Of a stretch of DNA of 64,000 bases, positions 33,209 to 41,912 are shown piece after piece; within the stretch, counting starts at the first letter, position 1; each line of letters starts with the position of its first letter. The stretch is from assembly GCF_006782915.1 (NCBI RefSeq), contig NZ_VCNP01000056.1:930001-994000 (forward strand), in the 5' to 3' direction. The position numbers and the translations under genes are program-made. The notes under the pieces were generated by a model that saw only the letters and a program-made list of their open reading frames with translations, did not search any database and was not told where the DNA came from. This DNA is from Streptomyces calvus (lineage in GTDB: Bacteria; Actinomycetota; Actinomycetes; Streptomycetales; Streptomycetaceae).

Positions 33209-34942
33209 ATGGAACTCGCCACTCCGCCACCGGCGGCGCGGCCACCTGTCACCTGGCGCAGCTGGTGGCTGATGCCGCTCGGCCTCGGTGGCGGGACGAT
33301 CGCCGCCGCGTCGATGAGTTCGGACCGGATCACCACGGCCGTCCTCGGCGCGGCCGCGACGACCGCCTGCGCCGTGTGTGTCCGGCTGCTGCTCCGCAGC
33401 CGGGTCCAACTGCTGCGCACACAGGCCGAGTTCCGCACCTCGCAGACCGAGCACACCCAGCAGTGGCAGCAGCACCTGGCAGGTCAGGAGCGCAGGCTCA
33501 CCGCCGAACGCGCCGCGCGGGAGGACGCCCTCACCGAGCAGGCCGCCGCCTACGAACGCCGGCTCGCCGAACAGGGCGCGACCTACGAGGCACGGCTCGC
33601 GGACCACACCGAGGCGTTCGAGGAGCGGCTGGCCGAGCAGGCCCGCACCCACGAGGCGCAGCTCGCCGGACAGACCGGGGCGTGGGAGGAACGGCTGGCC
33701 CACCAGGTGGCCGCGATCAGCCGCCTCGCCGACGAGCAACTGCCCGCCGCGATCCGCCGGCTGCGCGCCGGTGACGCCATCGACGACCTGCTGCCGAGCG
33801 TCGAGCAGTGCGCCGAGGTCGGCGCCGACCTCCAGGCCGAACTCCGCAAGATCCTGCGCACCGCGCTGCGCGGCCTGGAGGAGGAGTTCGACCGCTCCAC
33901 CTCCGCCGAACAGGCCGTCATCAGCATCGGCAACCGCATCCACGTCCTCACCAGCAAGCTTCGCGGCCGGCTGCACGAGATGCAGGGCGAACACGGCCGG
34001 CTTCCGGTCGTCGCCCGGGGGCTGATGGAACTCGACCAGCAGATCGGCCCCGCCGACTGCCTGGCCGCCAGCATCGGCGTGCTCGGCGGCTCGGACCGGC
34101 CCGGCCGGCAGTGGCAGGAACCGCAGCGGCTGCTCAGCGTCGTCCGCGGCGGCATCGGCCGCATCAAGGACTTCCACCGCGTCCAGCTGAGCCGGCTGCC
34201 CGAACTCGGCGTGGACGGCGGCCTGGTGGACCACCTCACGCTGATCTTCGCCCACCTCCTCGACAACGCGGCCCGCTACTCGCCACCCACCGAGCCCGTG
34301 GTGGTCTCCGGCCGGGAGGTCCCCAACGGCGTCGGCATCGAGATCCAGGACTCCGGCAAGGGCCTGAGCGAGGAGAAGAAGCGCGAGGCCGAGCACGCCC
34401 TCGCCGGCACCGCGCCCGGTGCGGGCATCGGCGGCATCAGCGAGGACGCGAACATCGGACTCAGGGTCGTCGGCATCCTCGCCCGCCGCTACGGCATCCG
34501 CGTCACCTTCGCGGACTCGCCGTGGCTCGGCACCTCCGTGGTGGTCGTCGTGCCGCACAAGTACTTCAGTCCGCTGCCCGCCACGACCACCGCACCGGAA
34601 GCAGGCGCCACCGAGCCCGGCCGGGCGGCCGCCGGCACCACCGCGCCGCCCGCCGACGACCACGCGGAGCCGGCCGACACCACCCCCGGCGGGCTGCCCC
34701 GGCGCCGCAGCGGCAGCCGGCGGACCACGGCGGACACCCCGCCGCACGGCACCCGGACCGAACCGGCCGAGTACGGCGGCGTCTGCGCCGTACCGCCGGA
34801 CTCGTCCTTCGCCGGCCTCGCCGCCTTCGCCGCCGCCGGACGTCCCGCCGACCGGACACCCCGCACCGGCGGCGAATCCCACACCCCCACCGGACGCGAG
34901 TCCACCGAGCACCGCACCGAAGAGAGCGACCAGACCAGATGA
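33209..34942 (+). CDS. cvnA: Conservon sensor-like histidine kinase CvnA
   Basis: A 577-residue membrane sensor. Two short transmembrane helices (WWLMPLGLGGGTIAAASM, AVLGAAATTACAVCVRLLL) lie in residues 20-60. Residues about 70-175 are a long coiled coil of E-R-L-A repeats, and about 330-450 a HATPase_c domain (HLLDNAARYSPP, DSGKGL, GLRVVGILARRYG). The C-terminal 120 residues are Pro/Thr rich and disordered. At the site where most CvnA proteins have LDHLATR this one reads LMELDQQIGP, so the usual phosphorylated histidine seems absent. GAAGGA precedes ATG 33209, preferred over the ATG two codons earlier. Its stop overlaps cvnB (ATGA). Confidence 0.88.
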   Translation: MELATPPPAARPPVTWRSWWLMPLGLGGGTIAAASMSSDRITTAVLGAAATTACAVCVRLLLRSRVQLLRTQAEFRTSQTEHTQQWQQHLAGQERRLTAERAAREDALTEQAAAYERRLAEQGATYEARLADHTEAFEERLAEQARTHEAQLAGQTGAWEERLAHQVAAISRLADEQLPAAIRRLRAGDAIDDLLPSVEQCAEVGADLQAELRKILRTALRGLEEEFDRSTSAEQAVISIGNRIHVLTSKLRGRLHEMQGEHGRLPVVARGLMELDQQIGPADCLAASIGVLGGSDRPGRQWQEPQRLLSVVRGGIGRIKDFHRVQLSRLPELGVDGGLVDHLTLIFAHLLDNAARYSPPTEPVVVSGREVPNGVGIEIQDSGKGLSEEKKREAEHALAGTAPGAGIGGISEDANIGLRVVGILARRYGIRVTFADSPWLGTSVVVVVPHKYFSPLPATTTAPEAGATEPGRAAAGTTAPPADDHAEPADTTPGGLPRRRSGSRRTTADTPPHGTRTEPAEYGGVCAVPPDSSFAGLAAFAAAGRPADRTPRTGGESHTPTGRESTEHRTEESDQTR

Positions 34943-35349
34943 CGCAGCAGGGAACCGACGTGAGCTGGGCGCTCCGCGATCTCGTCGAGAGCATCAAGGA
35001 GATCCGATTCGCCCTCGTGGCCTCCAGCGACGGCAAGGCCATCACCTCCTACGGGGCCGACGACCCCGACGACGTGGACCGCTTCGCGGCCGTCGTGGCC
35101 GGACTGCAGGCCCTGGCCCAGCCGGTCGCCGAGCAGTTCCCCGCCTACGCGGGACAGCTGCGGCTGGCGATGATCGAGGTCGACGGCGGCCACCTCTTCG
35201 TGGTCCGCGCCGGAGTGGAGACCTATCTCGGCGTCCTCGCGCGGGAGGGCCTGGACCAAGGGCTGCTCGGACACCAGATGAGGGATCTCGCCCGCAGAAT
35301 GGGCGAGCTCCTCGGCACCACTCCGCGCCTGGAGGAGCACTCTGGATGA
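34939..35349 (+). CDS. cvnB: Conservon roadblock/LC7 protein CvnB
   Basis: A 136-residue roadblock/LC7-domain protein (WALRDLVESIKEIRFALVASSDGKAI at the start), the second component of Cvn systems. Bacterial roadblock proteins of this kind act on small Ras-like GTPases such as the one encoded two genes downstream, and form complexes at the membrane with the CvnA sensor. Length and position are typical. It overlaps cvnA and cvnC by ATGA, so all are made together. Confidence 0.92.
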   Translation: MTQQGTDVSWALRDLVESIKEIRFALVASSDGKAITSYGADDPDDVDRFAAVVAGLQALAQPVAEQFPAYAGQLRLAMIEVDGGHLFVVRAGVETYLGVLAREGLDQGLLGHQMRDLARRMGELLGTTPRLEEHSG

Positions 35350-35717
35350 GTGCTCCCCGCCGACCGGCGGACCCGTCCGGTCTCGAGCGCTACTACGTCC
35401 TCACCGGCGGGCGCAGCGGACCGGGCGGTGCGGCCGCCGGCCTCGACGTGGCCACCCTCGTCGTCTCCCGCTCGGGTCCCGTCCCGGGCCTGCAGCACGA
35501 GCACGAGGAGATCATCCGGCGGTGCCGGGAACCGCTCTCGGTCGCCGAACTCGGCGCCCACCTCGGACTGCCGTTCAACATTCTCGCGGTGCTGCTGTCG
35601 GACCTGCTGGAGGCAGGCCGTGTCGAAGCCCGTGACCCGATCCCGGCCCATGTGGCCGGCCGCGGGCCCGACCTCGCGCTCCTTGAGGAGGTACTCAGTG
35701 GACTTGAAAGGCTTTGA
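35346..35717 (+). CDS. cvnC: Conservon DUF742 protein CvnC
   Basis: A 123-residue DUF742 protein, beginning RPADPSGLERYYVLTGGRSG and holding a winged-helix-like segment (CREPLSVAELGAHLGLPFNILAVLLSDLLEAG). The family always accompanies cvnB and cvnD and is thought to link sensor and GTPase; its molecular role is not settled. The ATG overlaps the cvnB stop, and the cvnD GTG lies 20 bp inside its end. Confidence 0.92.
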   Translation: MSAPRRPADPSGLERYYVLTGGRSGPGGAAAGLDVATLVVSRSGPVPGLQHEHEEIIRRCREPLSVAELGAHLGLPFNILAVLLSDLLEAGRVEARDPIPAHVAGRGPDLALLEEVLSGLERL

Positions 35718-36303
35718 CCGACCCGGTCGGCACGCCGGCGGGGACATCCGCTCGGTGAAGGTGATGATCGCCGGCGGATTCGGCACCGGGAAGACCACCA
35801 TGGTCCGCTCGGTCAGCGACATCAGGCCGCTCACCACGGAGGAGACCCTCACCCAGGCCAGCGTCGGCGTCGACGACCTCATCGGGGTCGCCGAGAAGTC
35901 GCAGACCACCGTCAGCCTGGACTTCGGCAAGATCGGCCTCAACGACAGCCTGGTGCTGTACCTGTTCGGCACGCCCGGGCAGGAGCGGTTCTGGTTCCTG
36001 TGGAACGGCCTGTTCAAGGGCGCGCTCGGCGCGGTCGTCCTGGTCGACACCCGCCGGCTGGCCTCCAGCTTCCGGGCGATCGAGGAGATGGAACGGCAGA
36101 AGGTGCCGTTCGTCATCGCGCTCAACGTCTTCCCCGACTCCAAGGACTACCCGGAGGAGGAGATCCGCGACGCGCTGGACATCCCCGCGCACATCCCGGT
36201 CGTCTCCTTCGACGCCCGCGACCGCGCCGCCAGCCGTGACGTCCTGCTCGCCCTCATCCGGCACCTGAAGGAACGCTCGGCCGTGCCGGTGGAGTCCCGA
36301 TGA
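35698..36303 (+). CDS. cvnD: Conservon Ras-like GTPase CvnD
   Basis: A 201-residue small GTPase, switch protein of the Cvn system. The P-loop is GGFGTGKTTMV (near residue 27), the G3 segment is FGTPGQERFWFLW with glutamine in the usual place, and the base-recognition motif is ALNVFPDSKDY near residue 140, which deviates from canonical NKxD as in other Cvn GTPases. The GTG at 35698 is preceded by GAGGAGG. It would be cycled by CvnB and transmit a signal to the P450 or other partners; the output is unknown. The stop overlaps the P450 start (ATGA at 36300-36303). Confidence 0.92.
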   Translation: MDLKGFDRPGRHAGGDIRSVKVMIAGGFGTGKTTMVRSVSDIRPLTTEETLTQASVGVDDLIGVAEKSQTTVSLDFGKIGLNDSLVLYLFGTPGQERFWFLWNGLFKGALGAVVLVDTRRLASSFRAIEEMERQKVPFVIALNVFPDSKDYPEEEIRDALDIPAHIPVVSFDARDRAASRDVLLALIRHLKERSAVPVESR

Positions 36304-37538
36304 GCGCCTCCTCCGACAGCCCGCGCGGCTGCCCCGTCGCCCACCACGGCGCGGAACTCGCCAGGCTGTACGGGCCGGAGGCGGCCACCGACCCGGCCGG
36401 CATCTACGAGCGGCTGCGCAAGGAGCACGGATCGGTGGCGCCGGTGCTGCTGGAGGGCGAGGTGCCGGCCTGGCTGGTGCTCGGCTACCGGGACGCCCGG
36501 CGGGTGCTGGACAACCCCCGTCAGTTCACCCGGGACGCCCGCATCTGGCGGGACTGGCGCGACGGACTCGTCGAGGAGACCTCACCGCTGATCCCGATGC
36601 TCGGCTGGCGGCCCGACTGCGTCTCGCAGGACGGCGAACCGCACCGCCGGCTCCGCGCCGCCGTCACCGACGGCCTCCGGGCGGCCGCCGGGCGCGGTGT
36701 CCGCCGCCACGCCACCCACTACGCCAACCGGCAGATCGACGCCTTCGTGGACGCCGGCCGCGCCGACCTGGTCGGCGACTACGCCGAGTACCTCCCGATG
36801 CTGGTCCTCAGCCGCATCCTCGGACTGCCCGAGGCGGAGGGACGGGACCTGGTCGAGTCCTGCGCCCAGGTCCTCGGAGGCGGCGAGGACGCCGTCACGC
36901 ACGACGCGCGCATCCAGGAGATCCTCGCCCGGCTCGTGGAGCGCAAGCGCTCCGAGCCCGGCGGCGACCTCGCCACCGCCCTGCTGGAGCACCACGCCGG
37001 GCTGGACGAGGACGAGATCGTCAGCCATCTGCGCCTGGTGCTGATCGCCGCCCACACCACCACCAGCAACCTGCTGGCCCGCGTGCTGCAACTGGTCCTC
37101 ACCGAGACCTCCCGGCTCGCCGGGCTGATCAGCGGTCAGCTGAACGTCTCCGAGGTGGTGGAGGAGGTCATGTGGGACAGCCCGCCGCTGGCCGTGCTGC
37201 CGGGCCGCTTCGCCGCCAGCGACCTCGAACTGGGCGGCCACCGCATCCAGGAGGGCGACCTGCTGGTGCTGGGACTGGCCGCGGGCAACCTCGACCCCGA
37301 GATCCGCCCGGACACCGGGGGGCCCGTGCACGGCAACCAGGCGCATCTGGCGTTCAGTTCGGGACCCCACGAGTGTCCCGGGCAGAACATCGGCCAGGCC
37401 GTCATCCAGACAGCCGTCGACGTGCTGCTGCACCGGCTGCCCGGGCTGCGGCTGGCGGTGCCGCCGGAGGACCTCAGCTCCACCGCCTCGACCTGGGAGT
37501 CCCGGCTGGACTCGCTGCCCGTGGAGTTCGGCGTGTGA
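36300..37538 (+). CDS. Conservon cytochrome P450, CYP157-like, without the usual ExxR motif
   Basis: A 412-residue P450 fused to the end of the Cvn operon by an ATGA overlap. The heme loop FSSGPHECPGQNIGQ (FxxGxxxCxG) is intact with the cysteine near residue 360, and the I-helix reads LIAAHTTTSNLLA. The K-helix, where nearly all P450s have ExxR, reads VVEEVMWDSPPLAV: the arginine is replaced by tryptophan. This is known from Streptomyces CYP157 proteins, which occupy the same operon position. It may be catalytically odd or act as a heme sensor in the Cvn system. No ferredoxin gene is nearby. Confidence 0.9.
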   Translation: MSASSDSPRGCPVAHHGAELARLYGPEAATDPAGIYERLRKEHGSVAPVLLEGEVPAWLVLGYRDARRVLDNPRQFTRDARIWRDWRDGLVEETSPLIPMLGWRPDCVSQDGEPHRRLRAAVTDGLRAAAGRGVRRHATHYANRQIDAFVDAGRADLVGDYAEYLPMLVLSRILGLPEAEGRDLVESCAQVLGGGEDAVTHDARIQEILARLVERKRSEPGGDLATALLEHHAGLDEDEIVSHLRLVLIAAHTTTSNLLARVLQLVLTETSRLAGLISGQLNVSEVVEEVMWDSPPLAVLPGRFAASDLELGGHRIQEGDLLVLGLAAGNLDPEIRPDTGGPVHGNQAHLAFSSGPHECPGQNIGQAVIQTAVDVLLHRLPGLRLAVPPEDLSSTASTWESRLDSLPVEFGV

Positions 37539-37542
37539 CGCC

Positions 37543-37574
37543 GCTGCCCGGCACGGCACCGACGGCCGGGCAGC
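37543..37574. terminator. Bidirectional hairpin terminator between the P450 and terpene synthase genes
   Basis: GCTGCCCGGC (37543-37552) and GCCGGGCAGC (37565-37574) form a perfect 10-bp stem with a 12-nt loop. It sits in the 45-bp gap between convergent genes, a good position to end both transcripts. Confidence 0.7.
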
Positions 37575-37583
37575 ACCGCCGTC

Positions 37584-38615
37584 TCACACCGTCAGCAGAT
37601 CGTCCACCGAGCCTCGCCCGGCCTGCTCGGCGGTGGCGACGGGCCCGTCCTTGGACGCCGCGTAGCGGCCGCTGGTCAGCGCCCACTCGTAGTTGCCGTT
37701 GATCCAGTGCTGGATGGCCTCGACTCCCCGGCGCACCCGGTCCCGCCCGTCCGCGTCGAGCCCGAGCTCGTCGCACATCGCGGGCACCCGCGCCTCGAGT
37801 TCCACGTACTCCGCCAGGCACGCGGTCGTCATGGCGTACGCCTCGTCGGCGGCCTCCTGCCAGGAGTAGCCGCGCTCGCGGTGCAGCACGGCGATGAGGT
37901 TGTGGCCGTCGCCGCGGCGCCGCTCCCGCTCGAAGGAGTGGATGTCGTTCATGAACCCGATGGTGTCGGAGGCCAGATCGCGCAGGCGCTCCATCAGCGG
38001 ATGCGCCATGGCCTGCGCCGGCACCTCGAAGCCCCGGCTGCGCTCGCCGGCGTCGATGCTGTGGTGGATGCCGACGGTACGGCGCCGGAACGCGGTGTAC
38101 TCCTCCAGGCCCAGCGTTCCGGCCAGTCCCCGGGCCGCCAGGTCGACCTCCTCGCAGTGCGCCACCAGAAACCGGCCCCAGGAGGCGGCGAACCGGGTTC
38201 TCCAGGTCAGGGACATGCCGTCGGAGAGGTGTTCCCAGACCTGGGTCCAGGCCAGCGTGATGGGACAGACGACCCGGGGACGGCTCCCCGCCGGCCGCAG
38301 CGGGGTCACGACGAGTTCCCGCGCCACCTCGGCTATCCGGTCCGCGCGGTCCGGCCGGCCGGCGTCGAACTGGTCGTCGAAGAGGAAGGCCAGGGAGAAC
38401 CAGTTCATCAGGACGACCATGTCCTGCGCCGAGGCGTGCGGATAGGTGCGGGCGGCGGCCTGCGGCAGGTCCCAGGACCGGTACTCCTCGAACCCGTCCC
38501 GGCTGCGGACCAGACCCATCTCCCACACCCAGCGCAGATGACGCGCCCGGGCGTACTCCAGATGGCCGCTGACGGGGGTGTCGAAGGGCAGGTCGAACCG
38601 GACGTCCTGAGGCAT
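37584..38615 (-). CDS. Class I terpene synthase (sesquiterpene-cyclase type)
   Basis: A 343-residue terpene cyclase with the metal motifs of class I enzymes: the aspartate-rich FLFDDQFD near residue 82 (DDxxD) and the NSE triad NDIHSFERE near residue 223. The N-terminus MPQDVRFDLPFDTP and a conserved WYP-type C-terminal region (GNYEWALTSGRYA) follow the usual bacterial sesquiterpene pattern, and length fits. Substrate is probably farnesyl diphosphate; the product cannot be predicted. AAAGGAAG lies just before the ATG at 38615, chosen over a frame running 88 codons further upstream. It is convergent with the conservon P450, so any pairing is by location only. Confidence 0.88.
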   Translation of the reverse strand: MPQDVRFDLPFDTPVSGHLEYARARHLRWVWEMGLVRSRDGFEEYRSWDLPQAAARTYPHASAQDMVVLMNWFSLAFLFDDQFDAGRPDRADRIAEVARELVVTPLRPAGSRPRVVCPITLAWTQVWEHLSDGMSLTWRTRFAASWGRFLVAHCEEVDLAARGLAGTLGLEEYTAFRRRTVGIHHSIDAGERSRGFEVPAQAMAHPLMERLRDLASDTIGFMNDIHSFERERRRGDGHNLIAVLHRERGYSWQEAADEAYAMTTACLAEYVELEARVPAMCDELGLDADGRDRVRRGVEAIQHWINGNYEWALTSGRYAASKDGPVATAEQAGRGSVDDLLTV

Positions 38616-38928
38616 GTGCTTCCTTTCGGGAGACGGAACGCAGAGTCCCCCGGCCCTGCGGGCGAGCGGTCGTGACGGCCACCCGCGCACTCGAACTCCG
38701 CTTTCCACAACGGAAGTTGAGAAGCGGAACGAGGCTCCTCCGAGCGTAAATGATCTACGCGACGGCTCCGTCGTGATCTCCGTTACTCCACGGGCCGCCC
38801 GGGTCACGGACCCGCCCCGACGCCCGGCATCCACCGCGCCGTACCCCGACTGAAACCGGCGAGCGGGGACAGGTGTCACCTACCGGGCGGGGCAGCAGGG
38901 CCCCGTCTGCGGACCACAAGGAGGAGAC
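38616..38928. other. Divergent promoter region of the terpene synthase and VOC genes
   Basis: About 313 bp with no gene. Within 38698-38727 CCGCTT is inversely repeated as AAGCGG 18 bp apart, with an inner TTCC/GGAA pair, which could be an operator for the terpene synthase. Nothing else is recognised. Confidence 0.4.
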
Positions 38929-39321
38929 ATGGCACTGGTGACCGGGGGAGTCGTGGTGCTCGACTGCGCCGAGCCCGAGAAACTCGCCGGATTCTACGCG
39001 GAGTTGCTGGAGGCGACGCAGGTCGACGCCCACGTCAACCGGGTGGAGATACGGTCCGCCGACGGCTTCCGCCTCGCCCTGCGCCGCGACGTCAACGCGA
39101 CCGCGCCGAGCTGGCCGCGCCCCGAGAACTCCCTCCAGGCGCACCTGGAGTTCGAGGCCGACGACCTGGACGAGGTGGAACGCCGGATCGTCGGCCTCGG
39201 CGGCCGCCCGATGGAGACGGGCGACGCGTCGGGCCCCACCGAGGAGCGCGGCTACGCGGACCCGGCGGGCCACTCCTTCACCGTCCGCCGCGGCACCGCG
39301 ACGGCCCCCAAACAGGGGTGA
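38929..39321 (+). CDS. VOC-family protein (glyoxalase/bleomycin-resistance fold)
   Basis: A 130-residue single-domain VOC protein, with paired beta-alpha-beta-beta-beta units. Segments VVLDCAEPEKLAGFYAELL near residue 8, HLEFEADDLDEVERRIVGLGG near residue 66 and ADPAGHSFTVRR near residue 107 are typical; these proteins isomerise, dioxygenate or simply bind small molecules. Function unknown. AGGAGG precedes the ATG. Confidence 0.83.
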   Translation: MALVTGGVVVLDCAEPEKLAGFYAELLEATQVDAHVNRVEIRSADGFRLALRRDVNATAPSWPRPENSLQAHLEFEADDLDEVERRIVGLGGRPMETGDASGPTEERGYADPAGHSFTVRRGTATAPKQG

Positions 39322-39391
39322 GCCCGCCGTCGGGGACGGCGGGGCGGAGGTACGGACACCGGCGGCCGCGCGCGGTGTCCGTACCGGCGGG

Positions 39392-39703
39392 TCAGTCGCG
39401 GCCGCCCTTCTCGGGCACCGGCCAGGTGCCCGTGGAACGCTCGATCACCTTGGCGCCCGCCCGGTCCACGGCGCTGCGCACCACCGCGAAGATGGCGCCC
39501 TGGATCGCCGCGGCCAGCAGGATCTCGCCCCACCGGCGGTCCCGGTCCAGCGCGTCCGGCGCGTCGTCCTCGTGCCGGATCACCTTCCAGGTCTTCTGGA
39601 AGGCCATCCCCGCCAAGGTGCCGCTCGTCCAGCCCAGCGCGAACCCGATGGGCTTGTACGCCATGGGCAGCTTCTTCTTCGCCTTCTTGCTCTTCTTCGC
39701 CAC
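39392..39703 (-). CDS. DUF4235 small membrane protein
   Basis: A 103-residue protein. A lysine-rich N-terminus (MAKKSKKAKKKLPMA) is followed by two hydrophobic segments (IGFALGWTSGTLAGMAF and ILLAAAIQGAIFAVVRSAVD) with an intervening RHEDDAPDALDRDRRW loop, as in DUF4235. Function unknown; the plan suggests a two-helix inner-membrane protein. The start is GTG at 39703 with AGGAG upstream. Confidence 0.8.
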   Translation of the reverse strand: MAKKSKKAKKKLPMAYKPIGFALGWTSGTLAGMAFQKTWKVIRHEDDAPDALDRDRRWGEILLAAAIQGAIFAVVRSAVDRAGAKVIERSTGTWPVPEKGGRD

Positions 39704-39829
39704 GTGGATCTCCTAGGTCGGCTTCGTCGTGTCGTCAGCGGATGGAACGTGGGGCCGCGCTCCGCGGGCGGAACGCGGGACCGTCGTCGGTGGACGGACC
39801 GTCGGACCGGTGGTCGCGCGGGAGCGCCC

Positions 39830-40855
39830 TCAGGGGCGTCCCCGCGCCGGCACCTCCTCACCGGCCGGGACCGGCCCCGGCGCAGTGCCGTCCCCGAACG
39901 GCCGGCCGCCCAGCTCCTCGCGGTGGTGCGGCGTCGTCCAGCCGGACAGGTCGGGGCCGAGGGGCACGATGCCGGTCGGGTTGATACCGGTGTGCACCCG
40001 GTAGTAGTGCTGCTTGATGTGGTCGAAGTCCACGGTGTCGCCGAAGCCGGGCGTCTGGTACAGATCGCGGGCGTACGCCCACAGCACCCGGTTCTCCGTC
40101 AGTTTCCAGCGGTTGCACTTGAAGTGGCCGTGATAGACCGCGTCGAACCGCACCAGCGTGGTGAACAGCCGGACGTCCGCCTCCGTGATGGTGTCGCCGA
40201 CGAGGTACCGCTGCTTCTCCAGCCGCCGCGCGAGCAGCTCCAGACGCCGGAACAACGCCGTGCACGCGGCCTCGTACTCCTCCTGCCCGGTGGCGAAACC
40301 GGCCCGGTACACGCCGTTGTTGACGTCCTGGAAGACGTCCTCCGTCATGGAGTCGATCTCGTCGCGGCGCGCCGCCGGATACAGGTCGGGCGCCCCGTCC
40401 CGGTGCAGCTCCGTCCACTCGGTGGCGAAGTCCAGGGTGATGCGCTGGTAGTCGTTGGTGACCAGCTTCCCGCTGGGCACGTCCACGATCGCCGGTACGC
40501 TCACCCCGCCCGGGTAGTCCGCCTCCCGCCGGTCGTACGCCTCGCTCAGGTACCGGATGCCCAGCACCGGGTCACGGCCGTCCGGGTCCAGGGTGAAGCG
40601 CCAGCTGCGGTCGTCCTGCACGGGATCGGCGACGGCCAGCGACAGCGCGTCCTCCAGGCCGAGCAGCCGCCGCGACACCAGCGCCCGGCTCGCCCACGGG
40701 CAGGCACGGCTCACCACGAGCCGGTAGCGGCCGGCCTCCACCGGCCATCCGTCCCGGCCGTCCGCGGTGATCCGGTCCGCGAAGTGCGCCTTCGACCTCT
40801 TGAACGCCTTCCTGCCGTAGGCGTCGTTGCCGCCGGCCCCGTCGTCGCGGCCCAT
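39830..40855 (-). CDS. Glutathionyl-hydroquinone reductase-like GST (Xi class, YqjG/Ecm4)
   Basis: A 341-residue thioredoxin-fold plus helical GST protein. The active-site SRACPWASRALV near residue 50 has the catalytic cysteine in CPWA, diagnostic of the Xi class, and the C-terminal domain has RYLVGDTITEADVRLFTTLVRFD. These enzymes reduce glutathionyl-hydroquinones. Streptomyces use mycothiol rather than glutathione, so the natural thiol is probably mycothiol, which is inference. AAGGAG precedes the ATG. It is divergent from the cation transporter with 100 bp between. Confidence 0.88.
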   Translation of the reverse strand: MGRDDGAGGNDAYGRKAFKRSKAHFADRITADGRDGWPVEAGRYRLVVSRACPWASRALVSRRLLGLEDALSLAVADPVQDDRSWRFTLDPDGRDPVLGIRYLSEAYDRREADYPGGVSVPAIVDVPSGKLVTNDYQRITLDFATEWTELHRDGAPDLYPAARRDEIDSMTEDVFQDVNNGVYRAGFATGQEEYEAACTALFRRLELLARRLEKQRYLVGDTITEADVRLFTTLVRFDAVYHGHFKCNRWKLTENRVLWAYARDLYQTPGFGDTVDFDHIKQHYYRVHTGINPTGIVPLGPDLSGWTTPHHREELGGRPFGDGTAPGPVPAGEEVPARGRP

Positions 40856-40955
40856 GGTGCTCTCCTTGTCGCCGTCGGAACACTCCTGTGACCGCGTTCC
40901 CCGTTTTGCGCCGACGGCACGGTGTGACCTAGGCCGACCGGGGCAATCGCCGGGA

Positions 40956-41912
40956 GTGAGTACACGATCGGATCGCAGAACCCGCGTCACCGTGCTGGTG
41001 GCGCTCGCAGCCAATCTGGTGATCGCCGCCGCCAAGGCGGTCGGTGGTGTGGTGGCGTCCTCTCCGGCCCTGCTGTCGGAGGCGGCCCACTCGGTGGCCG
41101 ACAGCCTCAACGAGGTGTTCCTGCTGGCCGCGCTGCGGCGCAGCAGGCGCCCGGCCGACCGGCGGCACCCCTTCGGCTACGGCAAGGAGCGGTTCTTCTG
41201 GGCGCTGCTCGCCGCCGTCGGGATCTTCGTGATGGGCGGCTGCTTCTCCTTCTTCCAGGGCGTCGAGGCCCTCGTGGAGGGCGGCGGCGAGGACCGTGAG
41301 GGCTACGTGGCCGGGCTGATCGTGCTCGCCGTGGCCCTGCTCGCCGAGGGCGCCTCACTGCTGCGGGCCCTGTACCAGGTGCGCCGTCAGGGCGGCGGAC
41401 TGCGTGACCCGGCCCTGCGCACGGTGGTCGCCGAGGACGGCACGGCGGTGGTCGGTGTCACTCTGGCCATGGTGGGCATGGCGCTGCACATGGTCACCGG
41501 GCAGGTGGTGTGGGAGGCGGCCGCCTCGCTCGCCATCGGCGCGCTGCTGGTGCACGTCGCCTACCGGCTCGGACGGGACGCCCGCGACCAGCTGATCGGC
41601 GAGGCCGCCGACCCGGAGGCGAGCCGGCGGATCCGGGAACTGCTGCGGGCACAGCCCGAGATCGACAGCGTGGAGGCGCTGTTCACGATGAAGACCGGTC
41701 TGGACACCGCCCTGGTCGCCGCCCGCGTGGACCTGGTGCCCGGGCTGGACAGCGAACGGGTCGAACAGGTCGCCGTCCGCATCAAGCAGTCCATCGCCCG
41801 TGGGGTTCCCGAGGCCGACCAGATCTTCCTCGACGTCACCGAGCGCGGTGCCCCGGAGGCGCGCGAGGCATGGGAAAGCCCCGCCGCGACGGGGGAACGC
41901 GGCGGGGCCTGA
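40956..41912 (+). CDS. Cation diffusion facilitator (CDF) family transporter
   Basis: A 318-residue inner-membrane metal/proton antiporter, probably exporting Zn2+, Mn2+ or Fe2+. Six helices fill residues 10-205. The metal motif in helix 2 is SEAAHSVADSLNEV (H-x3-D), and its partner in helix 5, normally H-x3-D, reads VVAEDGTAVVGVTLA, so it departs from the canonical form. The cytoplasmic C-terminal domain spans about 215-300. The start is uncertain: GTG at 40956 has a weak ribosome site. A terminator hairpin overlaps the 3' end. Confidence 0.82.
   Translation: MSTRSDRRTRVTVLVALAANLVIAAAKAVGGVVASSPALLSEAAHSVADSLNEVFLLAALRRSRRPADRRHPFGYGKERFFWALLAAVGIFVMGGCFSFFQGVEALVEGGGEDREGYVAGLIVLAVALLAEGASLLRALYQVRRQGGGLRDPALRTVVAEDGTAVVGVTLAMVGMALHMVTGQVVWEAAASLAIGALLVHVAYRLGRDARDQLIGEAADPEASRRIRELLRAQPEIDSVEALFTMKTGLDTALVAARVDLVPGLDSERVEQVAVRIKQSIARGVPEADQIFLDVTERGAPEAREAWESPAATGERGGA
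41878..41908. terminator. Hairpin terminator embedded in the last codons of the CDF gene
   Basis: GCCCCGCCGCG (41878-41888) and CGCGGCGGGGC (41898-41908) form a perfect 11-bp stem with a 9-nt loop, ending two bases before the stop codon. The sequence reads as the last residues PAATGERGGA of the protein as well. A hairpin that is both coding and terminating is compact but not rare. Confidence 0.65.
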
